Below, piece after piece: positions 8,789-17,116 of a stretch of DNA of 64,000 nucleotides. Source of the stretch: Ancrocorticia populi (GTDB taxonomy: Bacteria > Actinomycetota > Actinomycetes > Actinomycetales > Actinomycetaceae); assembly GCF_003123745.1 (NCBI RefSeq), contig NZ_QETB01000004.1, positions 62,001 to 126,000 of the forward strand. Direction: 5' to 3'. Position 1 is the first letter of the stretch. Every line of letters starts with the position of its first letter. The notes under the pieces are model-generated. The model was not told the DNA's origin. It saw only the letters and a list, made by a program, of their open reading frames with translations, and did not search any database. The translations under genes were made by a program, and so were the position numbers.

Positions 8789-9496
8789 TCAGTGTTCGCT
8801 GGTGGATCCGAAGTCGCTCGTGAGCCAGTCCTCAATCGAGCGCCACATGAATCTTCTGGGGCTACGCGGTCCAACGGAGGTTGCCACCTCCTGCATGCGG
8901 TCAAGGCGGAAGATGCGCCAGTCCTCGCGCGTAAGGTCGTAGGCGATGAGGTACCAACGTTGCTGTCTTAAGAGATGTCGATACGGTTCCACTGTGCGGT
9001 GTGAACGGTCACCATACTGGTCAGTGTAGTCAAAGATGAGTCGCGAACCGGCCGCGACGGCGTCGGCGATCTTCCCCACTACATTCCAGTCCACGGACTC
9101 CGGAGGTTTCCGAGAGACCTGTGTCGAGAGGGCCACCGCTGCGGCGCGCTGTTGCAGCTTTCTGGGCAGCACTTGCTCAAGCTTGGTCCGTGCGGTCGCA
9201 GCGGTGGCGTCGTCGGGCGACCACGCTTCGAGAACCAGCAGGCCCGTAATAATCGTTGAAACCTCGTCCGCTGTGAGCAGCAACGGCGGAATCTTCATGC
9301 CCGGCCGCAACACGTATCCGGCACCGGGGCCCGGGCGGGACCGGACGTCGTAACCCATGTCGCGCAGACGCATGGTGTCCCGGCGCACGGTCCGTTCGCT
9401 GACTTGCAGGCGATCCGCCAGCTCGCGACCGTTCCATTCACGGCCGGACTGGAGCAGTGCCAGCAAACTAAATGATCGTGTGGTTGGGGTGTCCAT
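8789..9496 (-). CDS. YafY-type WYL-domain transcriptional regulator
   Basis: A 235-residue protein. An HTH_11 domain fills the first 60 residues (LADRLQVSERTVRRDTMRLRDM). A linker follows, then a WYL domain around residues 140-215, where RWYLIAYDLTREDWRIFRLDRM shows the characteristic W-Y-L triad and the downstream arginines. WYL domains sense nucleic-acid or small ligands. The gene is divergent from the NmrA-like oxidoreductase at 9585, with about 90 bp between them, so it probably controls that gene and itself. Pairs of a YafY regulator with an NAD(P)-binding enzyme are common, and the inducer is not known. Confidence 0.9.
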   Translation of the reverse strand: MDTPTTRSFSLLALLQSGREWNGRELADRLQVSERTVRRDTMRLRDMGYDVRSRPGPGAGYVLRPGMKIPPLLLTADEVSTIITGLLVLEAWSPDDATAATARTKLEQVLPRKLQQRAAAVALSTQVSRKPPESVDWNVVGKIADAVAAGSRLIFDYTDQYGDRSHRTVEPYRHLLRQQRWYLIAYDLTREDWRIFRLDRMQEVATSVGPRSPRRFMWRSIEDWLTSDFGSTSEH

Positions 9497-9584
9497 GGAC
9501 CCATAATCTCAAAAGATGCGGCCAGAAACAGACCGGATCTACATCTAACATGGAAGTAAATACGAATGGAAGAGAGGAAGCACT

Positions 9585-10454
9585 ATGAAGATCGCCATCA
9601 CGACCCCACAAGGCAACGTTGGTCAACATCTGACGCGCATGCTTATCCGGGCTGGAGTTAGACCGCTGTTGCTCACACGTCACCCGGAAAACATCCCCAC
9701 TTCCGTTGCAGAGTATGCGGATCTGGTGGAAGCAAACTCGTTTGACCCAGAGCAGATCGTGACTGCCACGGCTGGTGTCGATGCCATCTATTGGGTCGAT
9801 CCACCGGCTTTCTCGTTAGACCCGCTGGAAGATTATCATCACGCGACCGAGTCCATCGCCGCTGCAGTCGAGAGGAACCGCATCAGACGAGTGGTGTTCC
9901 AGAGCAGTGTTGGCGCGGAAAAACGTCACGGTGCGGGCGAAATCGATGGCTTGGCCGAGACGGAACTTGCTCTCGATGCCTGCGAGGTGGACGTCACTCA
10001 CCTTCGTTGCGGCTTTTTCTTCACCAATTTGCTGTTGGACTTGGCGTCGATCAGATCAGGCTGCCTCCAGAGCGTACTACCAACCGACTTCCCAATGGGC
10101 TGGGTAGCCCCGCGAGATATTGCCGAAGTAGCAGCGCTGATCCTGCTAAATCGCGACTGGAGCGGACGCCACGTACGGGCCGTTCACGGCCCTGAGGATC
10201 TGACATGGTCTCAGGTCGCAAGCATCCTTTCAGAAGAGCTCGGCAGGGAAATCCGAGTCGAGCACATCGGCGATGTCCAGATGCGTGAACAGTATCTTCA
10301 GGCAGGGATGCCACCAGCTATGGCCGAGGCAATCCTTGGGATGTCCATCGGTCTGCGCGAGGGGTTCGTACCCGAACAAAATCGCACCCTGCTGACCACA
10401 ACACCAACGAATCTGCGTGGTTGGATTCGTGAGGATCTCACCCCCGTTCTCTGA
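9585..10454 (+). CDS. NmrA-like atypical short-chain dehydrogenase/reductase
   Basis: The protein has 289 residues and starts MKIAITTPQGNVGQHLTRML, a variant dinucleotide-binding motif (GxxGxxG-like, with TPQGNVG) as in the NmrA and azoreductase-like atypical SDRs. The body VVFQSSVGAEKRHG lacks the classical YxxxK catalytic pair in an obvious form, which fits NmrA-type redox sensors or quinone and azo reductases. GEIDGLAETELAL corresponds to the region that follows in this family. The RBS GAGAGGAAG lies just before the ATG. Because it is divergent from a WYL regulator it is likely inducible. The substrate is unknown. Confidence 0.8.
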   Translation: MKIAITTPQGNVGQHLTRMLIRAGVRPLLLTRHPENIPTSVAEYADLVEANSFDPEQIVTATAGVDAIYWVDPPAFSLDPLEDYHHATESIAAAVERNRIRRVVFQSSVGAEKRHGAGEIDGLAETELALDACEVDVTHLRCGFFFTNLLLDLASIRSGCLQSVLPTDFPMGWVAPRDIAEVAALILLNRDWSGRHVRAVHGPEDLTWSQVASILSEELGREIRVEHIGDVQMREQYLQAGMPPAMAEAILGMSIGLREGFVPEQNRTLLTTTPTNLRGWIREDLTPVL

Positions 10455-10510
10455 AGGGATTCACAATAAACTCCCAACAACAGGCCGCCCCAATCAGTAC
10501 ATTTGGGCTC

Positions 10511-10585
10511 TCTCTTGACCCAAAAAGCGAGGGTTCGGCCCGGAAGCAACACACTTCCAGACCAAACCCTCGCACCGTCAAGAGA
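10511..10585. terminator. Nested hairpin between convergent genes; dcuC-side terminator
   Basis: Three nested stems occur: TCTCTTGAC/GTCAAGAGA (10511-10519 with 10577-10585), GCGAGGGTT/AACCCTCGC (10527-10535 with 10565-10573) and GGAAG/CTTCC. On the minus strand the middle stem is followed immediately by TTTTT, which makes it a good intrinsic terminator for the transporter gene at 10598. Confidence 0.8.
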
Positions 10586-10597
10586 TGGGCGTCCTCC

Positions 10598-12106
10598 CTA
10601 TCCGAAGATGAAAACACCCGCCATCATGGTGATCCACCCTACCGCCATGACGGGGATGGTTCGCTTCACAACATCGATCGGGTTTACCCCAGCCATACCG
10701 GCAACCACGATCACCACACCAGCGATTGGTGACATGGATCGGCCAACGCCGGAGGAGAGCTCCATGGGAAGGGCCAGATTCACGGTTGGCTGGCCCACGG
10801 AAGCAGCTACCTGAGGAGAAAGCGGCCCGAAGGCAAGCCATGCAGCGTTGCCCGAACCAGTCACGATGGCAGCCCCGAGGATCACCAGCGAGAGCACGAT
10901 CGCCATTCCTGCAAGGCCAAAGTTGGCACCTTGGGCAGTCTCGATCACAGTATCGATAAAGCCGATTTGAATGAGTCCCTCGGCGAAAATCTGACCAGCA
11001 ATAACCAAAGAAACCACGTTAGCAAGCTGACGGCCCATGCCCTCGAAGAAGATCTTCAGGGTTCCGAGGCCTTCGGAAAGGCTACCGATACGAATCGTCT
11101 CGCAGATCAGCGCGAATAAAGTACAGATGATCATCGCGGTGATGACGTCTAGGGTGATGGAGCTGACCACGAACTCCGAGAAGACGATCACGAGGATGAG
11201 TGGCAGGAGAGGCATCAGGGCGTACCACTTGGGCGCGTCAGGGATATCCTCAGTTTGCGTCTGAGCAGCGCCGTCACCAGATTCTAGAAGGGAATGAACA
11301 TCAATGCTGGAAGCAGGAGGCACTTCCTTGCCTTGAGCAACCAGTTCCCGGCGGCGCTCTTCTTCGGCCAGTGCAGCCTTCACAATGGCGTTAGACGAGC
11401 CCACAGGAACCTGAATTTCCGTTCCTGGCATCGTCCCTTGACGCTTATCGAACCAGTATTGAACCGCCATGTGCATAAGAGCAATTACCACCACGGTCAA
11501 CAGCACAACTGGTCCCTGATAGCTCACGAAGAATACCTGCACGGACATGTCGGATAGGTCTGCCGCAAGATTCGAGTTCGCCGATGACGGCCCGATGTCC
11601 AAGCAGGATGCCGTAGCAATCACGCCTGCGGCGGAAAGCCGCGAGATCCCGATGGAAATCAGCAGCGGGTATACCGTAACCATGAGGAGCATGGCTAGCC
11701 CGGCGGCAGAAGGAATAACGATGCAGAGGGCCTGTCCCAGAATATAGGTCAGCCCCAAGATGAGGTATGGCCTCTTGACCTTGGACAGAGGCTTCGCGGC
11801 AAGCTGCACAAGCGCGTTCGATGCGCCGATCTTCTCCATATACAGGGCGAAGCCACCCACAGCCATGATCGTCAGGCCCAACCCAGAGAAGGTATCCGAC
11901 ATGGTGATCCGGATCAGATCGAAAACATCTAACCAAGCTGACCCGGTGGTGGTCTCCTCATCGAGAATCTGAGAACTCTGAATCGGAATAGAAAGAAAAA
12001 TCATGACCAAGCCGGATATCAGCAAGACGGCTTGCGGATAGTAGCGCTTGATCACCAAATAGGCCGTGATAACGATCATCACTAGCCCGATAATTATCGA
12101 AAGCAT
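10598..12106 (-). CDS. DcuC-family C4-dicarboxylate (anaerobic) transporter
   Basis: A 502-residue membrane protein with about a dozen hydrophobic segments, matching the DcuC/YfcC-like anion transporter group: IVIPSAAGLAMLLMVTVYPLL and CLDIGPSSANSNLAA in the first half, and VTGSGNAAWLAFGPL with MELSSGVGRSMSPIAGVV in the second. These glycine/serine re-entrant patterns are typical of DcuC proteins. A hydrophilic cytoplasmic loop lies between the halves (around 230-290). DcuC carriers move C4-dicarboxylates such as succinate, often as exporters during fermentation. The start is ATG 12106 with GGGGGAG upstream. It is divergent from an M20D amidohydrolase and near a tartrate dehydratase-like gene, so a dicarboxylate or acyl-amino-acid substrate is possible. 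Confidence 0.85.
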   Translation of the reverse strand: MLSIIIGLVMIVITAYLVIKRYYPQAVLLISGLVMIFLSIPIQSSQILDEETTTGSAWLDVFDLIRITMSDTFSGLGLTIMAVGGFALYMEKIGASNALVQLAAKPLSKVKRPYLILGLTYILGQALCIVIPSAAGLAMLLMVTVYPLLISIGISRLSAAGVIATASCLDIGPSSANSNLAADLSDMSVQVFFVSYQGPVVLLTVVVIALMHMAVQYWFDKRQGTMPGTEIQVPVGSSNAIVKAALAEEERRRELVAQGKEVPPASSIDVHSLLESGDGAAQTQTEDIPDAPKWYALMPLLPLILVIVFSEFVVSSITLDVITAMIICTLFALICETIRIGSLSEGLGTLKIFFEGMGRQLANVVSLVIAGQIFAEGLIQIGFIDTVIETAQGANFGLAGMAIVLSLVILGAAIVTGSGNAAWLAFGPLSPQVAASVGQPTVNLALPMELSSGVGRSMSPIAGVVIVVAGMAGVNPIDVVKRTIPVMAVGWITMMAGVFIFG

Positions 12107-12509
12107 GACGGAATCGCTCCCCCTAAATAGAACAGTGGTGGTATTTACGTGAATGTCTTCACGCTACCAACTACGTTGTGGACCCCGTGGGGAATGGACG
12201 CGTTGCCGCGCGGATTCTCGCACCACACCTGCCCTCTTTTTCTCACCGTAGGACCTTCAACCTACCCGTCCCAAACTGCCTCCCCGAGTCCTCCATTTAC
12301 CTATCCTCCAGCATGACCAGATCCTGATTCTCTCCCACAAATTCCATACATTTTGCGAGAATGGAACAGTACCCGCAGAGCGCACCACGCGAGCGCGGCC
12401 TGTGGAGAAAACAGAGAACTAGCGCTCATGATAGAGCCTCCACGCGCCACCAGGCTGGCGTACACGTATGGGCCAGTCAGGCGCACCAAGAAAGGGATCG
12501 AATAACACA
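12107..12509. promoter_or_regulatory. Divergent intergenic region with an operator-like repeat
   Basis: This 403-bp spacer separates the DcuC gene from the M20D amidohydrolase. CGTGAA, 4 nt, TTCACG (12148-12163) is a perfect inverted repeat about 40 nt upstream of the transporter start, fitting a repressor or activator site. No convincing gene is visible in the rest. Confidence 0.4.
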
Positions 12510-13769
12510 ATGAGTACTATGATCGATGATCGGCGTACATTACATCTGCGCCCCGAAACAGGCTTCTGCGAGATCGAAACGGCCGCTTACATTTATGAGC
12601 GCCTCGAGTCCCTGATGGATCCTTCAGCTGGCGATAGCATCACCACCGGCGATGATGTAATTGATACCGCCGCAATTCCCGGCCTCACGCAAGCTCAGTT
12701 AGATGCAGCGGCGGCACGCGCCCTTGAGCACGGTACTCCGAAGGAACTCGTGGAGAAGTTCTCCAACGGCCGCACAGGAATAGTGGCTGAGATCAAGGGC
12801 AATCGCCCCGGCCCGGTGATGGGCCTGCGCACGGACATCGACGGCCTCGGTGTCACCGAATCAGACTCCGAGAGCCACGTACCCACGGCCAAGGGGTTCG
12901 TCTCTGAACTTGTTGGCGTGATGCACGCCTGCGGCCATGATGGCCACATCTCCGTGGCGCTAGAGCTAGTCAAGCGACTGACCGAAAACCGCGATTTCCC
13001 AGGTTCCTTCCGCATCATCTTCCAGCCGGCGGAAGAGGGCGTGCGCGGAGCGATGGTCACGAAGGCCTCCGCAACAGACGGCGTGGATATCATGCTGGGC
13101 ATGCACCTCGGCCTTAGCCTCAAGGTAGGCGAGGTTGGTGCCGGAACACACGGCCAGCTCGCCACGGAAAAGACCCAGATTGATTTCACCGGCGCTCAGG
13201 CTCACGCGGCAATGGCCCCGGAGCAGGGCCGTAATGCTCTTCTGGCGGCTTGCTCCACCGCCTTGACACTGCACAGCCTCCCCCAGCGAGCTGATGCCAA
13301 CACCCGTCTGAATGTTGGCGTCCTCAACGCTGGCAGCGGCCTCAACATCATCGCCAACCACGCGACGATGAACGTGGAATACCGCTCGGATACGCGCGAG
13401 GTCCTAGCCGATCTCAAGAAGCGAGTCGCCGCAGTTGTTGCGGGTAATGCTCAGGCATACGGCGTGGAATCGGAGATCACGCCGCTGGGTCAGGCAACCA
13501 CGCTCCTGTGCGATCAGCCAGTGATCGATAAGTGTGTCAAGGCTGCCGAGGGAGTTGCTGGACTAGAAAAGTGCGAGGACACCGTGCTGTTTGCCGCGAG
13601 CGACGATGTCTCAATCTTCATCGAGCGTGTGCAAGACAACGGCGGTGAAGGCACGTTCCTCGTAGTGGGCTGCTCCAGCCCCGGCCCGCATCATTCGGCC
13701 ACATTCGATATTGACGAGCGCGCGCTTCCGATCGCAGCCGATTGGATCGAGAACATCGCCCGGTCCTAG
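12510..13769 (+). CDS. M20D-family amidohydrolase
   Basis: A 419-residue metal-dependent hydrolase of the M20D group (hippurate, indoleacetyl-amino-acid, aminobenzoyl-glutamate and N-acyl-amino-acid hydrolases). Signatures are GLRTDIDGL, MHACGHDGH (with the Cys and His metal ligands), FQPAEEGVRGA (catalytic Glu) and MLGMHLG. The dimerisation insert begins with GAQAHAAMAPEQGRNAL, whose His closes the active site. The preferred start is ATG 12510 (MSTMIDDRR), preceded by AAAGGGA. It is divergent from a DcuC-like carrier, an arrangement that suggests uptake and cleavage of an amide conjugate. The C-terminal HH pair (GPHHSA) is present, so the enzyme looks intact. Confidence 0.88.
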   Translation: MSTMIDDRRTLHLRPETGFCEIETAAYIYERLESLMDPSAGDSITTGDDVIDTAAIPGLTQAQLDAAAARALEHGTPKELVEKFSNGRTGIVAEIKGNRPGPVMGLRTDIDGLGVTESDSESHVPTAKGFVSELVGVMHACGHDGHISVALELVKRLTENRDFPGSFRIIFQPAEEGVRGAMVTKASATDGVDIMLGMHLGLSLKVGEVGAGTHGQLATEKTQIDFTGAQAHAAMAPEQGRNALLAACSTALTLHSLPQRADANTRLNVGVLNAGSGLNIIANHATMNVEYRSDTREVLADLKKRVAAVVAGNAQAYGVESEITPLGQATTLLCDQPVIDKCVKAAEGVAGLEKCEDTVLFAASDDVSIFIERVQDNGGEGTFLVVGCSSPGPHHSATFDIDERALPIAADWIENIARS

Positions 13770-13788
13770 TTTATTAACGACGACGATG

Positions 13789-13832
13789 CCCTCCCCGCGC
13801 TCGGGCTCACAGCTTCGGGAACGCGGGGAGGG
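13789..13832 (+). terminator. Hairpin after the M20D gene
   Basis: An 11-bp perfect GC-rich stem (CCCTCCCCGCG / CGCGGGGAGGG) sits 20 nt past the stop codon. There is no U-run. It ends 18 nt before the proposed CTG start of the next gene, so it may also shape translation of that mRNA. Confidence 0.65.
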
Positions 13833-13870
13833 CCTATGAGAGGCCACCCCTGAAAATTGTCTCCGCTCAT

Positions 13871-15016
13871 GTGGGCACGATCCCCATTAGGTCATCGATG
13901 CGCAACGCATACATTGACTTCTCCAAGATGGACAGCTCGATTCTGGCGTTGGTCAGTGACGTTATTGTTGATGGCAAGCCGCTAGTTGGCTACGGATTCA
14001 ACTCGAATGGCCGGTACAACGCGAGCCATATTATTGAGGATCGCCTACTGCCGCGCCTGTTCGCAGCGGCCCCGGCCGAGCTCCACAACGATTCCGGCGA
14101 ATTCTCCCCATCTTTGGCATGGGACGTCATGATGCGTAATGAGAAGCCGGGCGGTCACGGCGAGCGATCGGTTGCCGTGGGCGTTGTTGACATGGCCCTG
14201 CATGATCTGGTGACCAAGGCCGCGGGCGTTCCACTCTACCGGTGGATCTCGGATCACTACGGGGACGGGCATCCGGACGATTCCGTGTTCGTGTATGCCG
14301 CGGGTGGCTACTACGCGCCGGGAAAGACGCTCACGGATCTTCAAGATGAGATGCGCCGATTCCTCGATTCTGGCTACAACGTGGTCAAGATGAAGATTGG
14401 TGGAACGGACCTGACCGAGGATCTCAAGCGCATAGATGCCGTTATTGAGGTCCTCGATGGCGATGGCTCCCGATTGGCGGTGGACGTGAACGGCAAGTTC
14501 GATCTATCCACCGCGCTCGAATACGCCCAAGCAATCGAACCGTACCACCTCTTCTGGTACGAGGAGGTGGGTGATCCCCTCGATTACTCGCTCAACGCCA
14601 CGCTGGCAGAGCACTATCCTCATCCCATCGCCACCGGAGAGAACCTCTTCTCGGTTCAGGACGCTCGCAACCTGCTGAGGTATGGCGGCATGCGCCCGGA
14701 TCGCGACTACATTCAAGTGGATCCGGCCCTCAGCTACGGCTTGGTCGAATACCTTCGGGTTCAAGAAGCACTGAAGCAACACGGCTGGTCATCCAAGCGA
14801 TGCATCCCCCACGGCGGACACCAATTCTCTTTGCATATCGCTGCGGCTCTGCATCTGGGAGGCAACGAATCGTACCCCGGAGAATTCCAGCCCACGGGTG
14901 GATTTACGGACGACGCGGTGATTCGTGACAGTCACGTGAGCCCCGGCGAACTGCCCGGAATCGGCTTAGAAGGTAAGGCGGAGTTCTATCGCCACTTGCA
15001 CGCTCTGCACGAATAG
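13871..15016 (+). CDS. tarD: Enolase-superfamily dehydratase, D(-)-tartrate dehydratase-like
   Basis: A 381-residue member of the mandelate racemase/muconate lactonising branch. Blocks match D-tartrate dehydratase as I know the family: MRNAYIDFSKM, GYGFNSNGRY, NEKPGGHGERSVAVG, FVYAAGGYY and NVVKMKIGG, with the catalytic Lys in KxK. Metal ligands are Asp in AVDVNGKFD and Glu in WYEEVGDP and TGEN; the general acid/base His is in CIPHGGHQ. It would dehydrate D-tartrate to oxaloacetate. The GTG start at 13871 is the first standard one, but family members begin about 7 residues earlier: in-frame CTG 13850 (LKIVSAHV) follows GAGAGG by 6 nt and may be the true start. The substrate is inferred, not proven. 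Confidence 0.82.
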   Translation: MGTIPIRSSMRNAYIDFSKMDSSILALVSDVIVDGKPLVGYGFNSNGRYNASHIIEDRLLPRLFAAAPAELHNDSGEFSPSLAWDVMMRNEKPGGHGERSVAVGVVDMALHDLVTKAAGVPLYRWISDHYGDGHPDDSVFVYAAGGYYAPGKTLTDLQDEMRRFLDSGYNVVKMKIGGTDLTEDLKRIDAVIEVLDGDGSRLAVDVNGKFDLSTALEYAQAIEPYHLFWYEEVGDPLDYSLNATLAEHYPHPIATGENLFSVQDARNLLRYGGMRPDRDYIQVDPALSYGLVEYLRVQEALKQHGWSSKRCIPHGGHQFSLHIAAALHLGGNESYPGEFQPTGGFTDDAVIRDSHVSPGELPGIGLEGKAEFYRHLHALHE

Positions 15017-15043
15017 GAACGAAATTCGTCGTCGTTCAAACGC

Positions 15044-17002
15044 CTAAATCGTGACCGTTGAAGAAATCTCCGCGGTACGCGAGGCGGGAAGCGAAACGGT
15101 CCACTGGGGCGAGGCACTCATACGGGACAACAACACGAAGCCGTGCTTCCACCAGTGGCAACCGCTTTTGGTGGCCGTGACTTTCAGGTGGGAGAGCATG
15201 AAATAGGCACAGTCCAGATTCCACGATCGCAGACCAAGTTGCTTCTGGCCGGCGGCCAAAGTCTCTTCAACGTCGCGAGTATCCATGAAGCCAAAGCGCA
15301 AGGTCACGTGAGATACTCCGGAGATTGGCGATTCAAAGCGATCAATGGTCATGCGCTCGTTTAGGGGAACCCGGGGAACCGGCATGGTCTTCAGGGACAC
15401 AATCACCACGTGATCGTGCAGCGAATGATTAATCATCGTGTTGAGCTTGAGGGATCTGGGCGTCGTAGAGATCATCGAATGCGGATAAATGGCAGTGCCT
15501 GGAATGCGCCGAACCGGGTGCTTAGCAACATTATCGAGGAACTCCTTGAGAGTTCCTTCCTGGTCCTTGCGCGCCCGTGTCACGAGCCGCTCGCCTCGAT
15601 TCCACGTGATCATCATGAACATCATCGTGAGCGCCACGCCCAAGGGAAGCCATCCACCGGTGGAAATCTTGGAAAGATTAGCCGCGAACATCGGCCATTC
15701 GATCGTGGCAAGACCCACTGCGAGCCCTGCCGTTGCCCATGCCGGCCACTTCCAACCCACACGCGTGAGCACAACCAAAAGGAGCGAGGTGATGACGAAA
15801 TCGGTGGTGACGGCCAAGCCATAGGCACCGGAGAGGCGGTCAGAATCCTGGAATACCAGCACCACCACCGCCACCGCGCCGTACAACAGCATGTTGACCG
15901 CGGGCAGGTAGATCTGGCCGGCCGCTGATTCCGAGGTGTGGACAATCCGCAGATGAGGCAGGTAGCCCAACCGGGACGCTTGACGAGCGATCGAGTAGGC
16001 CCCGGAAATCACGGCCTGAGAGGCGATCAAAGTTGCAATAGTTGCCATGATGACCAGCGGAATCGTGAGACTTGATGGCACAAGATGGAAGAATGGGTTG
16101 GCCAGATGCGATTCGTCCTCGATGAGGAGCGCGCCCTGCCCGAGGTAGTTGAGGATCAGGCACGGGAGCACCACCCCGATCCACGTCAGTTGAATTGGGG
16201 TGCGGCCAAAGTGGGAGACGTCCGCGTACAGAGCCTCTGTCCCAGTCACGGCCAGCACGATCGCACCCATCATGACGAAGGCGGCCGCCGGATGCAGGAT
16301 AAGGAACTGAACGGCAACTGTGGGCGAAAGCGCCATGAGCACACTGGGGTTCTGGATGACGTGCGGAAGCCCAGCAAGCGCGAGGCCGATGAACCACACC
16401 ACCATCAGCGGGCCGAAAACCCGCCCCACCTTGGAGGTACCGGACTTCTGGATCGCGAAAAGTGCCGTCAGGATCGCCAACGCAACAGGTAGAACCACGT
16501 TTGGCATGTCTGGGAAGGCCACTTCCAAACCCTCGATAGCGGAAAGTACGGAGATCGCCGGTGTAATCACCGAATCGCCGAAGAAGAGCGCAGCGCCAAA
16601 CACGCCGAGAAGTCCCATCAGCTTCAGCAGGCGGCCCGGCTTGAGCATCCCGCACACCAGCGTGGAAAGCGCGAGGATACCACCTTCGCCATCGTGATCC
16701 GCGCGCAGAACGAACACGACGTATTTGACAGTCACAATCAGCAATAGCAGCCAGATGATGCAAGAGACCACGCTCAGGATGTTCCTGTCTGTCAACGCCA
16801 CTGCACCGCCGCCAACGGTGAATACAGTGCGCATCACATAGAGAGGGCTAGTTCCGATATCCCCAAACACAACGCCGAGTGCACCCACACCCAGCACCGC
16901 CGTTCTTTTCACGGCTGGACGCGATAGCTTTTGAATCACGAACCGGAATCGTACGCTCGGACGAGAGCTAGAAGTAGGGACTCTTCCTGTGGTTCGCATC
17001 AC
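15044..17002 (-). CDS. kup: Kup/HAK-type potassium uptake protein
   Basis: A 652-residue membrane protein with about 12 hydrophobic segments in the first 440 residues and a C-terminal cytoplasmic domain, as in Kup. The diagnostic motif GALGVVFGDIGTSPLY lies near residue 38, and GVFGAALFFGDSVITPAISVLSA and LSAIEGLEVA follow. Kup transports K+ (with H+) and provides a second K+ uptake route besides the Ktr pair at 1183-3260. The start is GTG 17002 or the adjacent ATG 16999; neither has a strong ribosome binding site. Stop codons of this gene and the convergent tartrate dehydratase-like gene are 28 bp apart. Confidence 0.93.
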   Translation of the reverse strand: MMRTTGRVPTSSSRPSVRFRFVIQKLSRPAVKRTAVLGVGALGVVFGDIGTSPLYVMRTVFTVGGGAVALTDRNILSVVSCIIWLLLLIVTVKYVVFVLRADHDGEGGILALSTLVCGMLKPGRLLKLMGLLGVFGAALFFGDSVITPAISVLSAIEGLEVAFPDMPNVVLPVALAILTALFAIQKSGTSKVGRVFGPLMVVWFIGLALAGLPHVIQNPSVLMALSPTVAVQFLILHPAAAFVMMGAIVLAVTGTEALYADVSHFGRTPIQLTWIGVVLPCLILNYLGQGALLIEDESHLANPFFHLVPSSLTIPLVIMATIATLIASQAVISGAYSIARQASRLGYLPHLRIVHTSESAAGQIYLPAVNMLLYGAVAVVVLVFQDSDRLSGAYGLAVTTDFVITSLLLVVLTRVGWKWPAWATAGLAVGLATIEWPMFAANLSKISTGGWLPLGVALTMMFMMITWNRGERLVTRARKDQEGTLKEFLDNVAKHPVRRIPGTAIYPHSMISTTPRSLKLNTMINHSLHDHVVIVSLKTMPVPRVPLNERMTIDRFESPISGVSHVTLRFGFMDTRDVEETLAAGQKQLGLRSWNLDCAYFMLSHLKVTATKSGCHWWKHGFVLLSRMSASPQWTVSLPASRTAEISSTVTI

Positions 17003-17116
17003 TGAATTTTGGCTTAGCGAATTGTCCTGCCACCTAATGCAGCATGCTCTTACGGTAACCCTCCGGAAACTGAACCGGGTGAGAAAGGTGTGGGAGGGCG
17101 CCCGTATGCTTGAGGC

